Assembly (NCBI GenBank): GCA_018830105.1
Contig: JAHJTC010000004.1
Location: 682,001-746,000, forward strand
Length of the DNA stretch: 64,000 nucleotides
Source: Bacteroidota bacterium
GTDB taxonomy: Bacteria > Bacteroidota > Bacteroidia > Bacteroidales > F082
Reading direction: 5' to 3'
The notes below the pieces were generated by a model that worked only from the letters and a program-made list of their open reading frames with translations, made no database searches and was not told the DNA's origin. The position numbers were made by a program, and so were the translations under genes. Each line of letters starts with the position of its first letter. Position 1 is the first letter of the stretch. This document shows positions 26,072-34,305 of this stretch, piece after piece.

Positions 26072-26355
26072 AAATAGCAACCGCACAACCGCATTCATAT
26101 ACAGCAACTTCATTGGTCAACAAACTAAACCAGCAAGAGTAATACTTCGATTTGAATAGGAATTAGCTATCTTCCGTGGACAAAAAACAAATGCAATTAA
26201 TGTCGGTTTCAATACAGTGTTCTATGCATTATACTCATGCTATTGGCAAAAAAATAATTCTTTGAATTATGAACGATTACACTGCATTTCGATCTGGAAA
26301 GTAAATCAACAAAAAAAATCCTGTATATTTATGCCAAAATTTAACCCTAAAGCCC
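26072..26355. other. Intergenic region without recognised content
   Basis: A 284-bp A/T-rich gap between the glycosidase-like gene and the S9 peptidase gene. I see no terminator hairpin and no small reading frame I can support. A weak promoter-like TATATTTA lies near 26323. Confidence 0.5.
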
Positions 26356-28455
26356 ATGAAAAAAATTCCACTTTATCTAGCGCTAATCACCTTTAGTTTA
26401 GTTCTATCTGGCTGCGACATGCAAATAGACAACGAAAAAAAAACCATGAGTGAAACCATTGAAGCAAAAGACATTAAACTTGATTCTGACCGCTTAACTG
26501 CAGAAGTTTTATGGAGCATGGGTCGTATTGGAGAAACCGTGCTGTCGCCTGATAAAACGAAAATCCTGTTTGGTATTTCTTACTACAGCATTGAGCTCAA
26601 CAAAGGCAATACTGATCTGTACATTATGGATTTGAGCACGGGTAATCAAAAGAAAATCACACATACTACATTTGGCGAATACAATCCTCGCTGGAGACCC
26701 GATGGAAAAAAAATAGGCTTTTTATCTGCAGAAGGAGGTAGCATGCAGTTATGGGAGATGAATACGGATGGTACAGGTCGAAATAAAATCTCGGATATAG
26801 CAGGCGGCATCAATAGTTTTGAATATGCGCCTGACCAGTCTGCAATATTATTCACTGCAGAAGTCAAATTAAAACGCACGACCAGCGACATCTATCCCGA
26901 TCTTCCACTTGCCTCGGGTCGCATTAATACTGACCTTATGTACCGGCATTGGGACAAATGGGTTGACACTTACAGCCATGTTTTTGTCGCTGATTATAAT
27001 GGTTTGTCATTGAAGAATGTTAATGACATTATGAAAGACGAGCCCTGGGAAACGCCGCTGCGTCCATTTGGAGGTATGGAGCAAATAAGCTGGGCACCCG
27101 ACAGCAAGAGTATTATCTATTCAAGTCGCAAAAAAGAAGGCAAAGCCTATGCCCTTTCGACCAATGCCGACATCTATCAGTATTTTCTTGAAAGTGGCAC
27201 AACTAAAAACCTTACAGAAGGCATGATGGGTTACGACCTGGCGGGCGTTTTTTCTCCTGACGGAAGCAAATTAGCCTGGGAAAGCATGGAACGTGATGGC
27301 TACGAAGCAGACAAAATCAGGTTGATGGTAAAAGATATGAGTACGGGCGAGGTGACTGACTATAGCCGGGATTTTGATCAGAACGTACATGGCCTTGCCT
27401 GGTCAGAAGCAGGCGACAAACTCTATTTTACCAGCAACTATCATGCGCTGGATCAAATATATAGCTTGCAATTAGCATCAGGAGAAATCAAAAAATTAAC
27501 TTCAGGCGTACACAGTTATACTGCCGTATATCCTGCCACCGAAAAGTTGATTGCCTCCCGCATGTCGATGTCGATGCCTGTTGAATTATATAGTGTGGAT
27601 GAAGCAACCGGCATGCAGGAACAACTAAGTTTTGTAAATAAACCATTGCTTGATCAACTCAATCTGGGAAGTGTAGAAGATCGCTGGATTCAGACAACAG
27701 ATGGAAAAGAAATGCTGACCTGGGTTATCTATCCACCTGATTTCGATCCCAATAAAGAATATCCTGCCTTGTTGTATTGCCAGGGAGGTCCGCAAAGTAC
27801 AGTAAGTCAGTTTTGGTCGTATCGCTGGAACTTTCAAATGATGGCTGCCAATGATTATATTATTGTAGCTCCCAACCGGCGCGGATTACCTGGTTTTGGC
27901 AAGGAATGGAACGAACAAATCAGTGGAGATTATGGCGGCCAGAATATGCGCGATTACCTCTCAGCTATTGATGCGCTTTCGCAAGAACCATTTATCGACA
28001 AAGACCGGCTGGGCGCTGTGGGTGCAAGTTATGGTGGGTTCTCGGTATTTTGGCTTGCCGGAAATCATGAAGGTCGTTTTAAAGCATTTATTGCTCATGA
28101 TGGCATGTTTAATCTGGAAGCACAGTACCTGGAAACAGAAGAGATGTGGTTCGTTAACTGGGATTTAGGTGGTCCTTATTGGGAAAAAGACAATCCGGTT
28201 GTTCAATGGTCTTATGCCAACTCACCTCATCGTTTTGTTGGAAAATGGGATACACCAATCATGGTAGTACATGGTGAACTGGATTACCGCATCGTGGCTT
28301 CGCAAGGCATGCAGGCATTTAATGCTGCTGTTTTGCAGGATATTCCAGCTGAATATTTGTATTTCCCTGATGAGAATCACTGGGTTTTGAAGCCGCAAAA
28401 TGGTATTTTATGGCAACGACGGTTTTTTAATTGGTTGGATCAATGGCTTAAATAA
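26356..28455 (+). CDS. S9 family serine peptidase lipoprotein (prolyl oligopeptidase/acylaminoacyl peptidase type)
   Basis: 699 residues. A lipoprotein signal ends at LVLSGC (Cys20). A seven-bladed beta-propeller region (about 50-430) carries TolB/PD40-like repeats such as SPDGSKLAW. The alpha/beta hydrolase domain (about 450-699) has the triad S558 (GASYGGFS), D643 (GELDYR) and H675 (ENHWVL). These enzymes cleave dipeptides or N-terminal residues from short peptides. Membrane anchored, facing the periplasm or cell surface. It appears monocistronic and converges on the channel gene. Confidence 0.93.
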   Translation: MKKIPLYLALITFSLVLSGCDMQIDNEKKTMSETIEAKDIKLDSDRLTAEVLWSMGRIGETVLSPDKTKILFGISYYSIELNKGNTDLYIMDLSTGNQKKITHTTFGEYNPRWRPDGKKIGFLSAEGGSMQLWEMNTDGTGRNKISDIAGGINSFEYAPDQSAILFTAEVKLKRTTSDIYPDLPLASGRINTDLMYRHWDKWVDTYSHVFVADYNGLSLKNVNDIMKDEPWETPLRPFGGMEQISWAPDSKSIIYSSRKKEGKAYALSTNADIYQYFLESGTTKNLTEGMMGYDLAGVFSPDGSKLAWESMERDGYEADKIRLMVKDMSTGEVTDYSRDFDQNVHGLAWSEAGDKLYFTSNYHALDQIYSLQLASGEIKKLTSGVHSYTAVYPATEKLIASRMSMSMPVELYSVDEATGMQEQLSFVNKPLLDQLNLGSVEDRWIQTTDGKEMLTWVIYPPDFDPNKEYPALLYCQGGPQSTVSQFWSYRWNFQMMAANDYIIVAPNRRGLPGFGKEWNEQISGDYGGQNMRDYLSAIDALSQEPFIDKDRLGAVGASYGGFSVFWLAGNHEGRFKAFIAHDGMFNLEAQYLETEEMWFVNWDLGGPYWEKDNPVVQWSYANSPHRFVGKWDTPIMVVHGELDYRIVASQGMQAFNAAVLQDIPAEYLYFPDENHWVLKPQNGILWQRRFFNWLDQWLK

Positions 28456-28456
28456 C

Positions 28457-28473
28457 CTTGGTCACAAACCAAG
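28457..28473. terminator. Short hairpin between convergent genes, possible weak terminator
   Basis: CTTGGT (28457-28462) and ACCAAG (28468-28473) fill the 18-bp gap between the S9 peptidase stop and the channel gene stop. There is no T-tract, so its role is uncertain. Confidence 0.35.
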
Positions 28474-29562
28474 CTAATCCTCATGAAGCCCATATTTCTT
28501 AAGCATTTGAGACCAATTTTCCGACTCTATTATATCAACAAGAAAAGGATTGATCTGGTGAATTATAGTAGTTTCAGGGGCAGCAAAGGAGAAATACTCT
28601 TTGTTTGAACTTAAGGAAACACTGCTCAATTGAGTAGCGTAATCCTTTTTTGACAGGTAATAATCAAGAATAGCTTTGTCATAGACAAAAGCTTTTAACT
28701 TATTGGATTTCAACGCATCAAGCCCTGCTTCTATCGTGCTAAAAGTATGAAAATCAATATCATTTTGGGTGAGAAAACCCGCACTGCTGCTTTTTTCTAT
28801 AGTCCCTACTTTCAGGTGCTTAAGATCTGAAAGCTTCTCGATACTTCCTTTAATTTTATTAACAGTGAGCGTGGAAGAGATGGTTGCCGTAAAACTACTG
28901 ATAATGATAACAGCAGTAAACATCCATATCACAGAAAAAAACCTGCCCCAAAAACTTGATGGAGATTTATCACCATACCCAACTGTTGTCATGGTGACAG
29001 AGGCCCACCAAATACCATCAAATAACCCTTTAAAGCCTTTTCTGAATTCCTGATGGTTGTATTTTCGTTCAAAAATCCAGATTAGAATTCCAAACACCAA
29101 AATAATAACGAACAATAATATTATCACTTTAAGAAATTCGATAGAAAATAGATTAGTAAGGAATGTTACTATTTTATCATCTTCTACCCTGTTGATTGCG
29201 ATGGATACAGTGGAGATATAAAAAGGCTGACTGAAATAGAATTGTCGCATCCTTTCGGGCGTTACCGTAAGAGGCACTATACTCAAATCCAATTCATTAG
29301 ATCTAACAGCCCCTAGCAGCTCCTGCAACTCCATTTCTTTATACAGATAAGGCTGCTGCAATGAATCCGAAATTTTTTTCCATATATCTATACAAAGTCC
29401 GGTATAATTGCCGTTCTCATCAGTAAATATAAACGGAGGCGATTGCTTGACACCGATTATTAAGGTATCGTTTACGGCCGATGCCTGATGTGTAAAACAA
29501 GCTAAAAAAATTAAAAAAGTCAATATGATAAGCAGCTTAAACCGCAAAAATTTATTAAACAT
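28474..29562 (-). CDS. GluR0-like ligand-gated potassium channel (SBP family 3 domain split by a K+ pore)
   Basis: 362 residues. Signal peptide (1-29), lobe 1 of a periplasmic amino-acid-binding domain (31-127), TM1 (about 143-165), a pore loop with filter TVGYGD (193-198), TM2 (about 206-230), lobe 2 (about 235-356). This is the order of prokaryotic ionotropic glutamate receptors such as Synechocystis GluR0. SSFTATISSTLTV (222-234) aligns with the SYTANLAAFLTV gating segment of animal iGluRs. PLTVTPERMRQFYFSQPF places R104 at the ligand carboxylate Arg. AFVYDKAILDYY places D295 at the ligand amino-group acid. Predicted: an amino acid in the periplasm opens a K+-selective tetramer in the inner membrane. 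The ligand and physiological role are unknown. It has its own consensus promoter and is divergent from a DUF3078 gene. Confidence 0.9.
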   Translation of the reverse strand: MFNKFLRFKLLIILTFLIFLACFTHQASAVNDTLIIGVKQSPPFIFTDENGNYTGLCIDIWKKISDSLQQPYLYKEMELQELLGAVRSNELDLSIVPLTVTPERMRQFYFSQPFYISTVSIAINRVEDDKIVTFLTNLFSIEFLKVIILLFVIILVFGILIWIFERKYNHQEFRKGFKGLFDGIWWASVTMTTVGYGDKSPSSFWGRFFSVIWMFTAVIIISSFTATISSTLTVNKIKGSIEKLSDLKHLKVGTIEKSSSAGFLTQNDIDFHTFSTIEAGLDALKSNKLKAFVYDKAILDYYLSKKDYATQLSSVSLSSNKEYFSFAAPETTIIHQINPFLVDIIESENWSQMLKKYGLHED

Positions 29563-29590
29563 TCTGGATTATTGGTTTACTTATAAAGTT

Positions 29591-29622
29591 CAAATTTAAT
29601 ATTTTTGCAATTGCTTATCCAA
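29591..29622 (-). promoter_or_regulatory. Promoter of the GluR0-like channel gene
   Basis: Minus strand: TTG (29620-29622), 21-bp spacer, TAAATTTG (29591-29598), 28 bp before the ATG. It overlaps the promoter of the divergent gene. Confidence 0.65.
29600..29607 (+). promoter_or_regulatory. Promoter -7 element for the DUF3078 gene
   Basis: TATTTTTG, full consensus. It starts 2 bp after the -7 element of the divergent channel gene. It covers the TTG at 29605 that could be read as a start, so the real start is the ATG at 29659. Confidence 0.55.
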
Positions 29623-29658
29623 AACCGAAACATAAATCCGATCAAAAGTCAGCAAATC

Positions 29659-30624
29659 ATGGTACAAAGGATAATTTTTTTACTTTTATTCATTCCACTG
29701 ATTAGTTTAGCAGCTAAGAAAGATACTACAGCGCCATCAAATCCCGATTCTCTGCGATATTGGTCGTTCAAGGGTAAAACCGGATTAACTTTTAATCAGC
29801 TATCCCTTTCAAACTGGGCCGCAGGAGGTGAAAGTTCGGCATCAGGAAAAGTAAATGTATTGACCAACTTACGTTACAAAAAAAACAATTTTCTCTACGA
29901 GAATGATTGCAAGCTTGCTTTCGGTATGATTGGCTATGGCAAAAATCGTATTGAGAAAACTGAAGACCGAATTGATCTTGCCATGAAAGCCACCAATGAG
30001 ACAGAAAAAAACTGGACCTATTCATCTGTGCTTACCTTAAAGACACAATTTGCCAACGGGTACAAATACCCTAATGATTCAACCTTGATCTCCACTTTTC
30101 TTGCGCCCGGAGTTGTCAATGCTTCAGTTGGTTATCGTTATAAAAAATCGGACTTATTCGAGCTTTTCCTGAGTCCGGCTTCGGGAAAATTTACCTTTGT
30201 GCTCAACCAAGAACTTGCCGATAGGGGTGCGTATGGTGTTCAAGCTGCCATACGCGACACCAATGGCTTGGTTTTGGTGCCTGGCAAAAAACTTTTCAGC
30301 GAGTTCGGCTTCAATGTTTTAGCAAATTTCGCCAAAGAAGTATCCTCAAATATAGAACTATCTTCAACGCTCAATTTATACAACAACTACCTTGATGATA
30401 ATATCGGAAATCGCTGGAATATTGATGTCGATTGGGAAACAACAATCAACTTCACGATTAACAAACGATTTCAGACTGTTTTGTTTATGCAGATGAAATA
30501 CGATCACAATGTTGACTTCCCGGTTTATGAAATGATTGAAGGCGAAAAAGTGCAAATTGGAGAAGCTCCACGTCTTCAGTTTAAAGAATCCTTAGGCATT
30601 GGTATCACTTATAATTTCAGCTGA
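29659..30624 (+). CDS. DUF3078 outer-membrane-type protein
   Basis: 321 residues from the ATG at 29659, which gives a clean signal peptide (MVQRIIFLLLFIPLISLAA). The mature protein is rich in alternating strands with aromatic ends (WSFKGKTGLTFNQLSLSNWAAGG, the block typical of DUF3078), ends in SLGIGITYNFS with a C-terminal aromatic-region strand, and so is probably a beta-barrel in the outer membrane. Function unknown. It is divergent from the channel gene, with abutting promoters. Confidence 0.8.
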   Translation: MVQRIIFLLLFIPLISLAAKKDTTAPSNPDSLRYWSFKGKTGLTFNQLSLSNWAAGGESSASGKVNVLTNLRYKKNNFLYENDCKLAFGMIGYGKNRIEKTEDRIDLAMKATNETEKNWTYSSVLTLKTQFANGYKYPNDSTLISTFLAPGVVNASVGYRYKKSDLFELFLSPASGKFTFVLNQELADRGAYGVQAAIRDTNGLVLVPGKKLFSEFGFNVLANFAKEVSSNIELSSTLNLYNNYLDDNIGNRWNIDVDWETTINFTINKRFQTVLFMQMKYDHNVDFPVYEMIEGEKVQIGEAPRLQFKESLGIGITYNFS

Positions 30625-30732
30625 TTACCGGTCTAAGAAATTCGTCATAAAGCGCATTAAAAACTTGATTACTACACTTTTTTTTCATTCCTTTGCTAAG
30701 GTTAAATTAATCCATAACATACAACTTAAATC

Positions 30733-32058
30733 ATGAAAATATCCATTGTAGGAACCGGTTACGTTGGACTGGTAACAGGAACTTGTTTTTCGGAAGTAGG
30801 CATTGATGTGCATTGTGTTGACATTGACAAAACAAAAGTTGACAACTTAAATAAAGGTATAATCCCCATTTATGAGCCAGGTCTGGAAGAGATGGTAGCG
30901 CGCAATGTGGAGAAAAAACGTTTGTTCTTCACTACTGATTTGGCATCAACGCTCAATGGATGCGATGTGATTTTTAGTGCAGTGGGCACACCTCCCGATG
31001 AGGATGGAAGTGCTGACCTTAAATATGTGCTTGATGTGGCCCGGGAAGTGGGGCGTCACATGGAAGATTATATGCTAATTGTCACGAAGAGTACGGTTCC
31101 TGTTGGAACAGCCGAAAAAGTGCGTAAAGCTGTTCAGGAGGAGCTGGATAAAAGGGGAGTAAATATTCCTTTTGATGTAGCTTCCAATCCCGAATTCCTG
31201 AAAGAAGGTGCTGCTGTTGATGATTTTCTCAAACCTGATAGAATCGTTGTTGGCATTGACTCAGAGCGTGCACAGAAAATCATGGAAAAGCTTTACAAAC
31301 CCTTTACCATGAATGGCCACCCTGTTATATTTATGGATATAACCTCTGCGGAAATGACAAAATATGCTGCCAATGCAATGCTGGCCACAAAAATTAGTTT
31401 TATGAATGATGTAGCTAATCTTTGCGAAATCGTTGGAGCAGATGTAAATATGGTCAGGAAAGGAATTGGGTCAGACCGAAGAATTGGAAAGTATTTTATT
31501 TATCCCGGAACAGGTTATGGTGGCTCATGTTTCCCCAAAGATGTGAAAGCACTGATTAAAACCGCCCGCACCTACAATTACAATTTAAGAGTGCTTCAGG
31601 CTGTTGAAGACGTGAACGATGATCAAAAATCAATCATGTTTAACAAACTGAACAAGTATTACAACTACGATCTCAAAGGCAAAACCATTGCAGTTTGGGG
31701 TCTTTCCTTTAAACCCAATACCGATGATATGCGTGAAGCGCCGTCGAGGGTAATTATAGCCAAACTGCTGGAAGCTGGCGCAAAGGTTAAAACTTACGAC
31801 CCTGTGGCCATGGAAGAAGCTGAAAGGATTTATAACACGGAAATTGAGTTTTCAAAAGACCAGTATGACGCTTTGATCGATGCTGATGGGCTCATCATTG
31901 TTACTGAATGGTCAGAATTTAAATTCCCCAATTTCAGGGTTATGAAAAAGCTACTCAAAAAAGCAGCAATCTTCGATGGAAGAAATATTTATGATGCCAA
32001 AGAAATGAAAACCGAAGGCTTTGATTATTTCGGTATTGGTATCAAATCGTTTAATTAA
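30733..32058 (+). CDS. ugd: UDP-glucose 6-dehydrogenase
   Basis: 441 residues. N-terminal Rossmann GTGYVGLVTG (7-16), catalytic C266 in GTGYGGSCFPKD, C-terminal domain with KGKTIAVWGLSFKPNTDDMREAPS. It oxidises UDP-glucose to UDP-glucuronate with two NAD+, via a thiohemiacetal on the Cys. It is first gene of a nucleotide-sugar cluster; the next gene encodes the enzyme that uses its product. A 10-bp hairpin in the 69-bp gap may reduce read-through. Confidence 0.97.
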   Translation: MKISIVGTGYVGLVTGTCFSEVGIDVHCVDIDKTKVDNLNKGIIPIYEPGLEEMVARNVEKKRLFFTTDLASTLNGCDVIFSAVGTPPDEDGSADLKYVLDVAREVGRHMEDYMLIVTKSTVPVGTAEKVRKAVQEELDKRGVNIPFDVASNPEFLKEGAAVDDFLKPDRIVVGIDSERAQKIMEKLYKPFTMNGHPVIFMDITSAEMTKYAANAMLATKISFMNDVANLCEIVGADVNMVRKGIGSDRRIGKYFIYPGTGYGGSCFPKDVKALIKTARTYNYNLRVLQAVEDVNDDQKSIMFNKLNKYYNYDLKGKTIAVWGLSFKPNTDDMREAPSRVIIAKLLEAGAKVKTYDPVAMEEAERIYNTEIEFSKDQYDALIDADGLIIVTEWSEFKFPNFRVMKKLLKKAAIFDGRNIYDAKEMKTEGFDYFGIGIKSFN

Positions 32059-32077
32059 TATTTTCAGCGGATAACTT

Positions 32078-32106
32078 AAAGCCTGCATGTTAAGCGTGCA
32101 GGCTTT
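32078..32106 (+). terminator. Hairpin after ugd, possible partial terminator
   Basis: AAAGCCTGCA (32078-32087) and TGCAGGCTTT (32097-32106), 10 bp, 9-nt loop. It is followed by GGTTAATAAAA, not a good T-tract, so it may attenuate rather than stop transcription. Confidence 0.6.
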
Positions 32107-32127
32107 GGTTAATAAAAACACCAACAC

Positions 32128-33060
32128 ATGAAAAGCATCCTCGTCACCGGCGGCGCCGGATTTTTAGGTTCACATCTTTGCGAACGACTGCTCAATGAGG
32201 GCAATGAAGTTATTTGTCTTGATAATTATTTTACCGGCCAAAAAAGCAATGTCGTCCATCTAATGAATCACCCTTATTTTGAAATGGTTCGACATGATGT
32301 AACAACTCCTTTCTTTGTTGAAGTGGATGAGATTTACAACCTCGCATGCCCCGCATCACCCATTCATTACCAATATAACCCCATCAAAACAGTGAAGACT
32401 TCGGTAATGGGCGCTATCAATATGCTTGGGCTTGCCAAACGGGTTAAAGCCAAAATTTTACAAGCATCAACAAGCGAGGTGTATGGAGACCCCGAACAGC
32501 ATCCACAAACAGAGTCCTATTGGGGGCATGTTAATCCAATCGGGCCACGTGCTTGCTACGACGAAGGAAAACGTTGTGCCGAAACACTTTTTGTGAATTA
32601 CCACCAACAAAATGATGTGCGTATAAAAATTATCCGGATTTTTAATACTTATGGCCCGCGCATGCACCCTAACGATGGTCGCGTGGTATCCAACTTTATT
32701 GTGCAAGCCTTGCAGGGCAAGGATATTACCATGTATGGAGACGGCATGCAAACACGCAGTTTTCAATATGTTGACGACCTTATCGAAGGCATGATCCGAC
32801 TGATGAATACTCCTGATGACTTCACTGGCCCTGTTAATATTGGTAATCCCGGCGAATTTACAATGCTCGAACTTGCACAGAAAATCATCGAGCAAACAGG
32901 AAGCGCTTCAAAAATAATCTTTATGCCCTTACCTGCGGATGATCCTATGCAACGAAAACCTGATATTTCGCTGGCAAAAAAAGTGCTGGATTGGGAGCCA
33001 CATGTTAGTCTGGATCAGGGTCTTGAAAAAACAATCGCCTATTTTAAAAGTATCATATAA
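32128..33060 (+). CDS. UDP-glucuronate decarboxylase (UDP-xylose synthase), SDR family
   Basis: 310 residues. NAD-binding [10 protein letters not shown] (8-17), catalytic Y144 and K148 in [11 protein letters not shown], and [15 protein letters not shown], the block typical of UXS1-like enzymes. It converts UDP-glucuronate to UDP-xylose; the Ugd product is its substrate and the gene is next to ugd. Its stop overlaps the next start by 1 base. The product probably feeds extracellular or surface polysaccharide. Confidence 0.93.
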   Translation: MKSILVTGGAGFLGSHLCERLLNEGNEVICLDNYFTGQKSNVVHLMNHPYFEMVRHDVTTPFFVEVDEIYNLACPASPIHYQYNPIKTVKTSVMGAINMLGLAKRVKAKILQASTSEVYGDPEQHPQTESYWGHVNPIGPRACYDEGKRCAETLFVNYHQQNDVRIKIIRIFNTYGPRMHPNDGRVVSNFIVQALQGKDITMYGDGMQTRSFQYVDDLIEGMIRLMNTPDDFTGPVNIGNPGEFTMLELAQKIIEQTGSASKIIFMPLPADDPMQRKPDISLAKKVLDWEPHVSLDQGLEKTIAYFKSII

Positions 33061-33920
33061 TGCATATTCTTGTAACAGGAAGTAATGGACAATTGGGGCG
33101 TTCGTTGCAAAAAATCGCTGCAACAGATCGCAAACATGAATGGCATTTTACTGATGTTGCCGAGCTGGATATAACCAAAGAAACACAGGTTAAGCACTAT
33201 ATAAAAAGCCAAAATATTGATGTTTGTATCAATTGTGCAGCTTATACTGCCGTTGATAAGGCGGAAGATGAACAGGAATTAGCTTTTCTGTTGAATGCAA
33301 CAGCGCCAGGAATACTGGCAAAAGCCTGTCGCGAAAATCAGGCACTTCTCATTCACGTTTCAACAGATTATGTTTTTGATGGCTTAAACTACAAGCCTTA
33401 TGTTGAAACAGATCAGGTGTCGCCTGCTTCGGCTTATGCGAAAAGCAAAGCTGATGGAGAAATACAGGTAACGGAGAGCGGAGCAAACTACGTAATTGTC
33501 AGAACTTCATGGCTATACAGTGCATTTGGCGGCAACTTTGTAAAAACAATGTTGCGCTTAGGCAAAGAGAAAGAAAGCCTGAATGTTGTCGCAGATCAGG
33601 TGGGAACCCCAACTTATGCCTTTGACCTGGCAGCAGCTATTGTGGTATTGGCTGAACAAAGCAACAAGGAAAACACCAAGCAAATTTATCACTATAGCAA
33701 TGAGGGAGCAATCAGCTGGTATGATTTCTCCAAAACAATTATGGAATTAGAAAAACTTGATTGCAAGATTTTTCCCATTGAATCTAAAGACTATCCGGTA
33801 AAAACAACCCGGCCTTTTTATAGTGTATTAAATAAATCAAAAATTAAAAATCAATACGGCATACAGATACCGTACTGGCGTGATAGCCTGATAAAATGTT
33901 TGGAGGAGATTAATGGATAG
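33060..33920 (+). CDS. rfbD: dTDP-4-dehydrorhamnose reductase
   Basis: 286 residues. GSNGQLGRSL (7-16) is the NADPH loop. Y126 and K130 in AYAKSKADGE are the SDR pair. STDYVFDG is the RmlD active-site block. It makes dTDP-L-rhamnose from its 4-keto precursor. The other three rhamnose genes (rfbA, rfbB, rfbC) are not in the window. The ATG overlaps the TAA of the upstream gene by 1 base and the 3' end overlaps the next gene by 8 bases, so translation is probably coupled. Confidence 0.92.
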   Translation: MHILVTGSNGQLGRSLQKIAATDRKHEWHFTDVAELDITKETQVKHYIKSQNIDVCINCAAYTAVDKAEDEQELAFLLNATAPGILAKACRENQALLIHVSTDYVFDGLNYKPYVETDQVSPASAYAKSKADGEIQVTESGANYVIVRTSWLYSAFGGNFVKTMLRLGKEKESLNVVADQVGTPTYAFDLAAAIVVLAEQSNKENTKQIYHYSNEGAISWYDFSKTIMELEKLDCKIFPIESKDYPVKTTRPFYSVLNKSKIKNQYGIQIPYWRDSLIKCLEEING

Positions 33921-34305
33921 AAGCAGGATCAATCGTCTTGCTATGCAATTATACGATGCTGCTAAAGAAGTTCATGAAATATGTGGCAACGGAGCTTCAG
34001 TAAAGCTGTTCAAGGCCTGTCTGGCTCATGAGTTGCGCCTCAGGGGAATAAGATATCGCATTGATCAGCTGGTTACCGTTCACTACAAAGGTTTTAAAAT
34101 TGAACAAGCCATGCAGCTCGATTTTGTAATAGAAGATATTATCCCATTAAATCTTACAACAAAACAGGAAAATCTTAATTGGGAAGATATGCATACCATT
34201 CTTCGGTTTTCGGATTTCCCATTAGGAATTAGTCTCAATATCAGCGAAACGCAGCTTATTGATGGCTTCAAGAAAATTCAAAACCCACTAATACGAAAAA
34301 TATGA
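33913..34305 (+). CDS. GxxExxY-like protein with degenerate nuclease motifs
   Basis: 130 residues. Length and pattern fit the GxxExxY family (PD-(D/E)XK nuclease fold): HEICGNG, LAHELRLRGIRY, VTVHYKGFKI and LDFVIEDII. The name-giving motif is GASVKLF (27-33), with Val for Glu and Phe for Tyr. D70 is kept, but the E-x-K that normally follows in VIVELKA-like strands is replaced by LNLT (79-82). A nuclease function is therefore unlikely. It overlaps rfbD by 8 bp and the phosphohexomutase by 4 bp (ATGA), so it is made with the sugar enzymes. Role unknown. Confidence 0.75.
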   Translation: MDRSRINRLAMQLYDAAKEVHEICGNGASVKLFKACLAHELRLRGIRYRIDQLVTVHYKGFKIEQAMQLDFVIEDIIPLNLTTKQENLNWEDMHTILRFSDFPLGISLNISETQLIDGFKKIQNPLIRKI

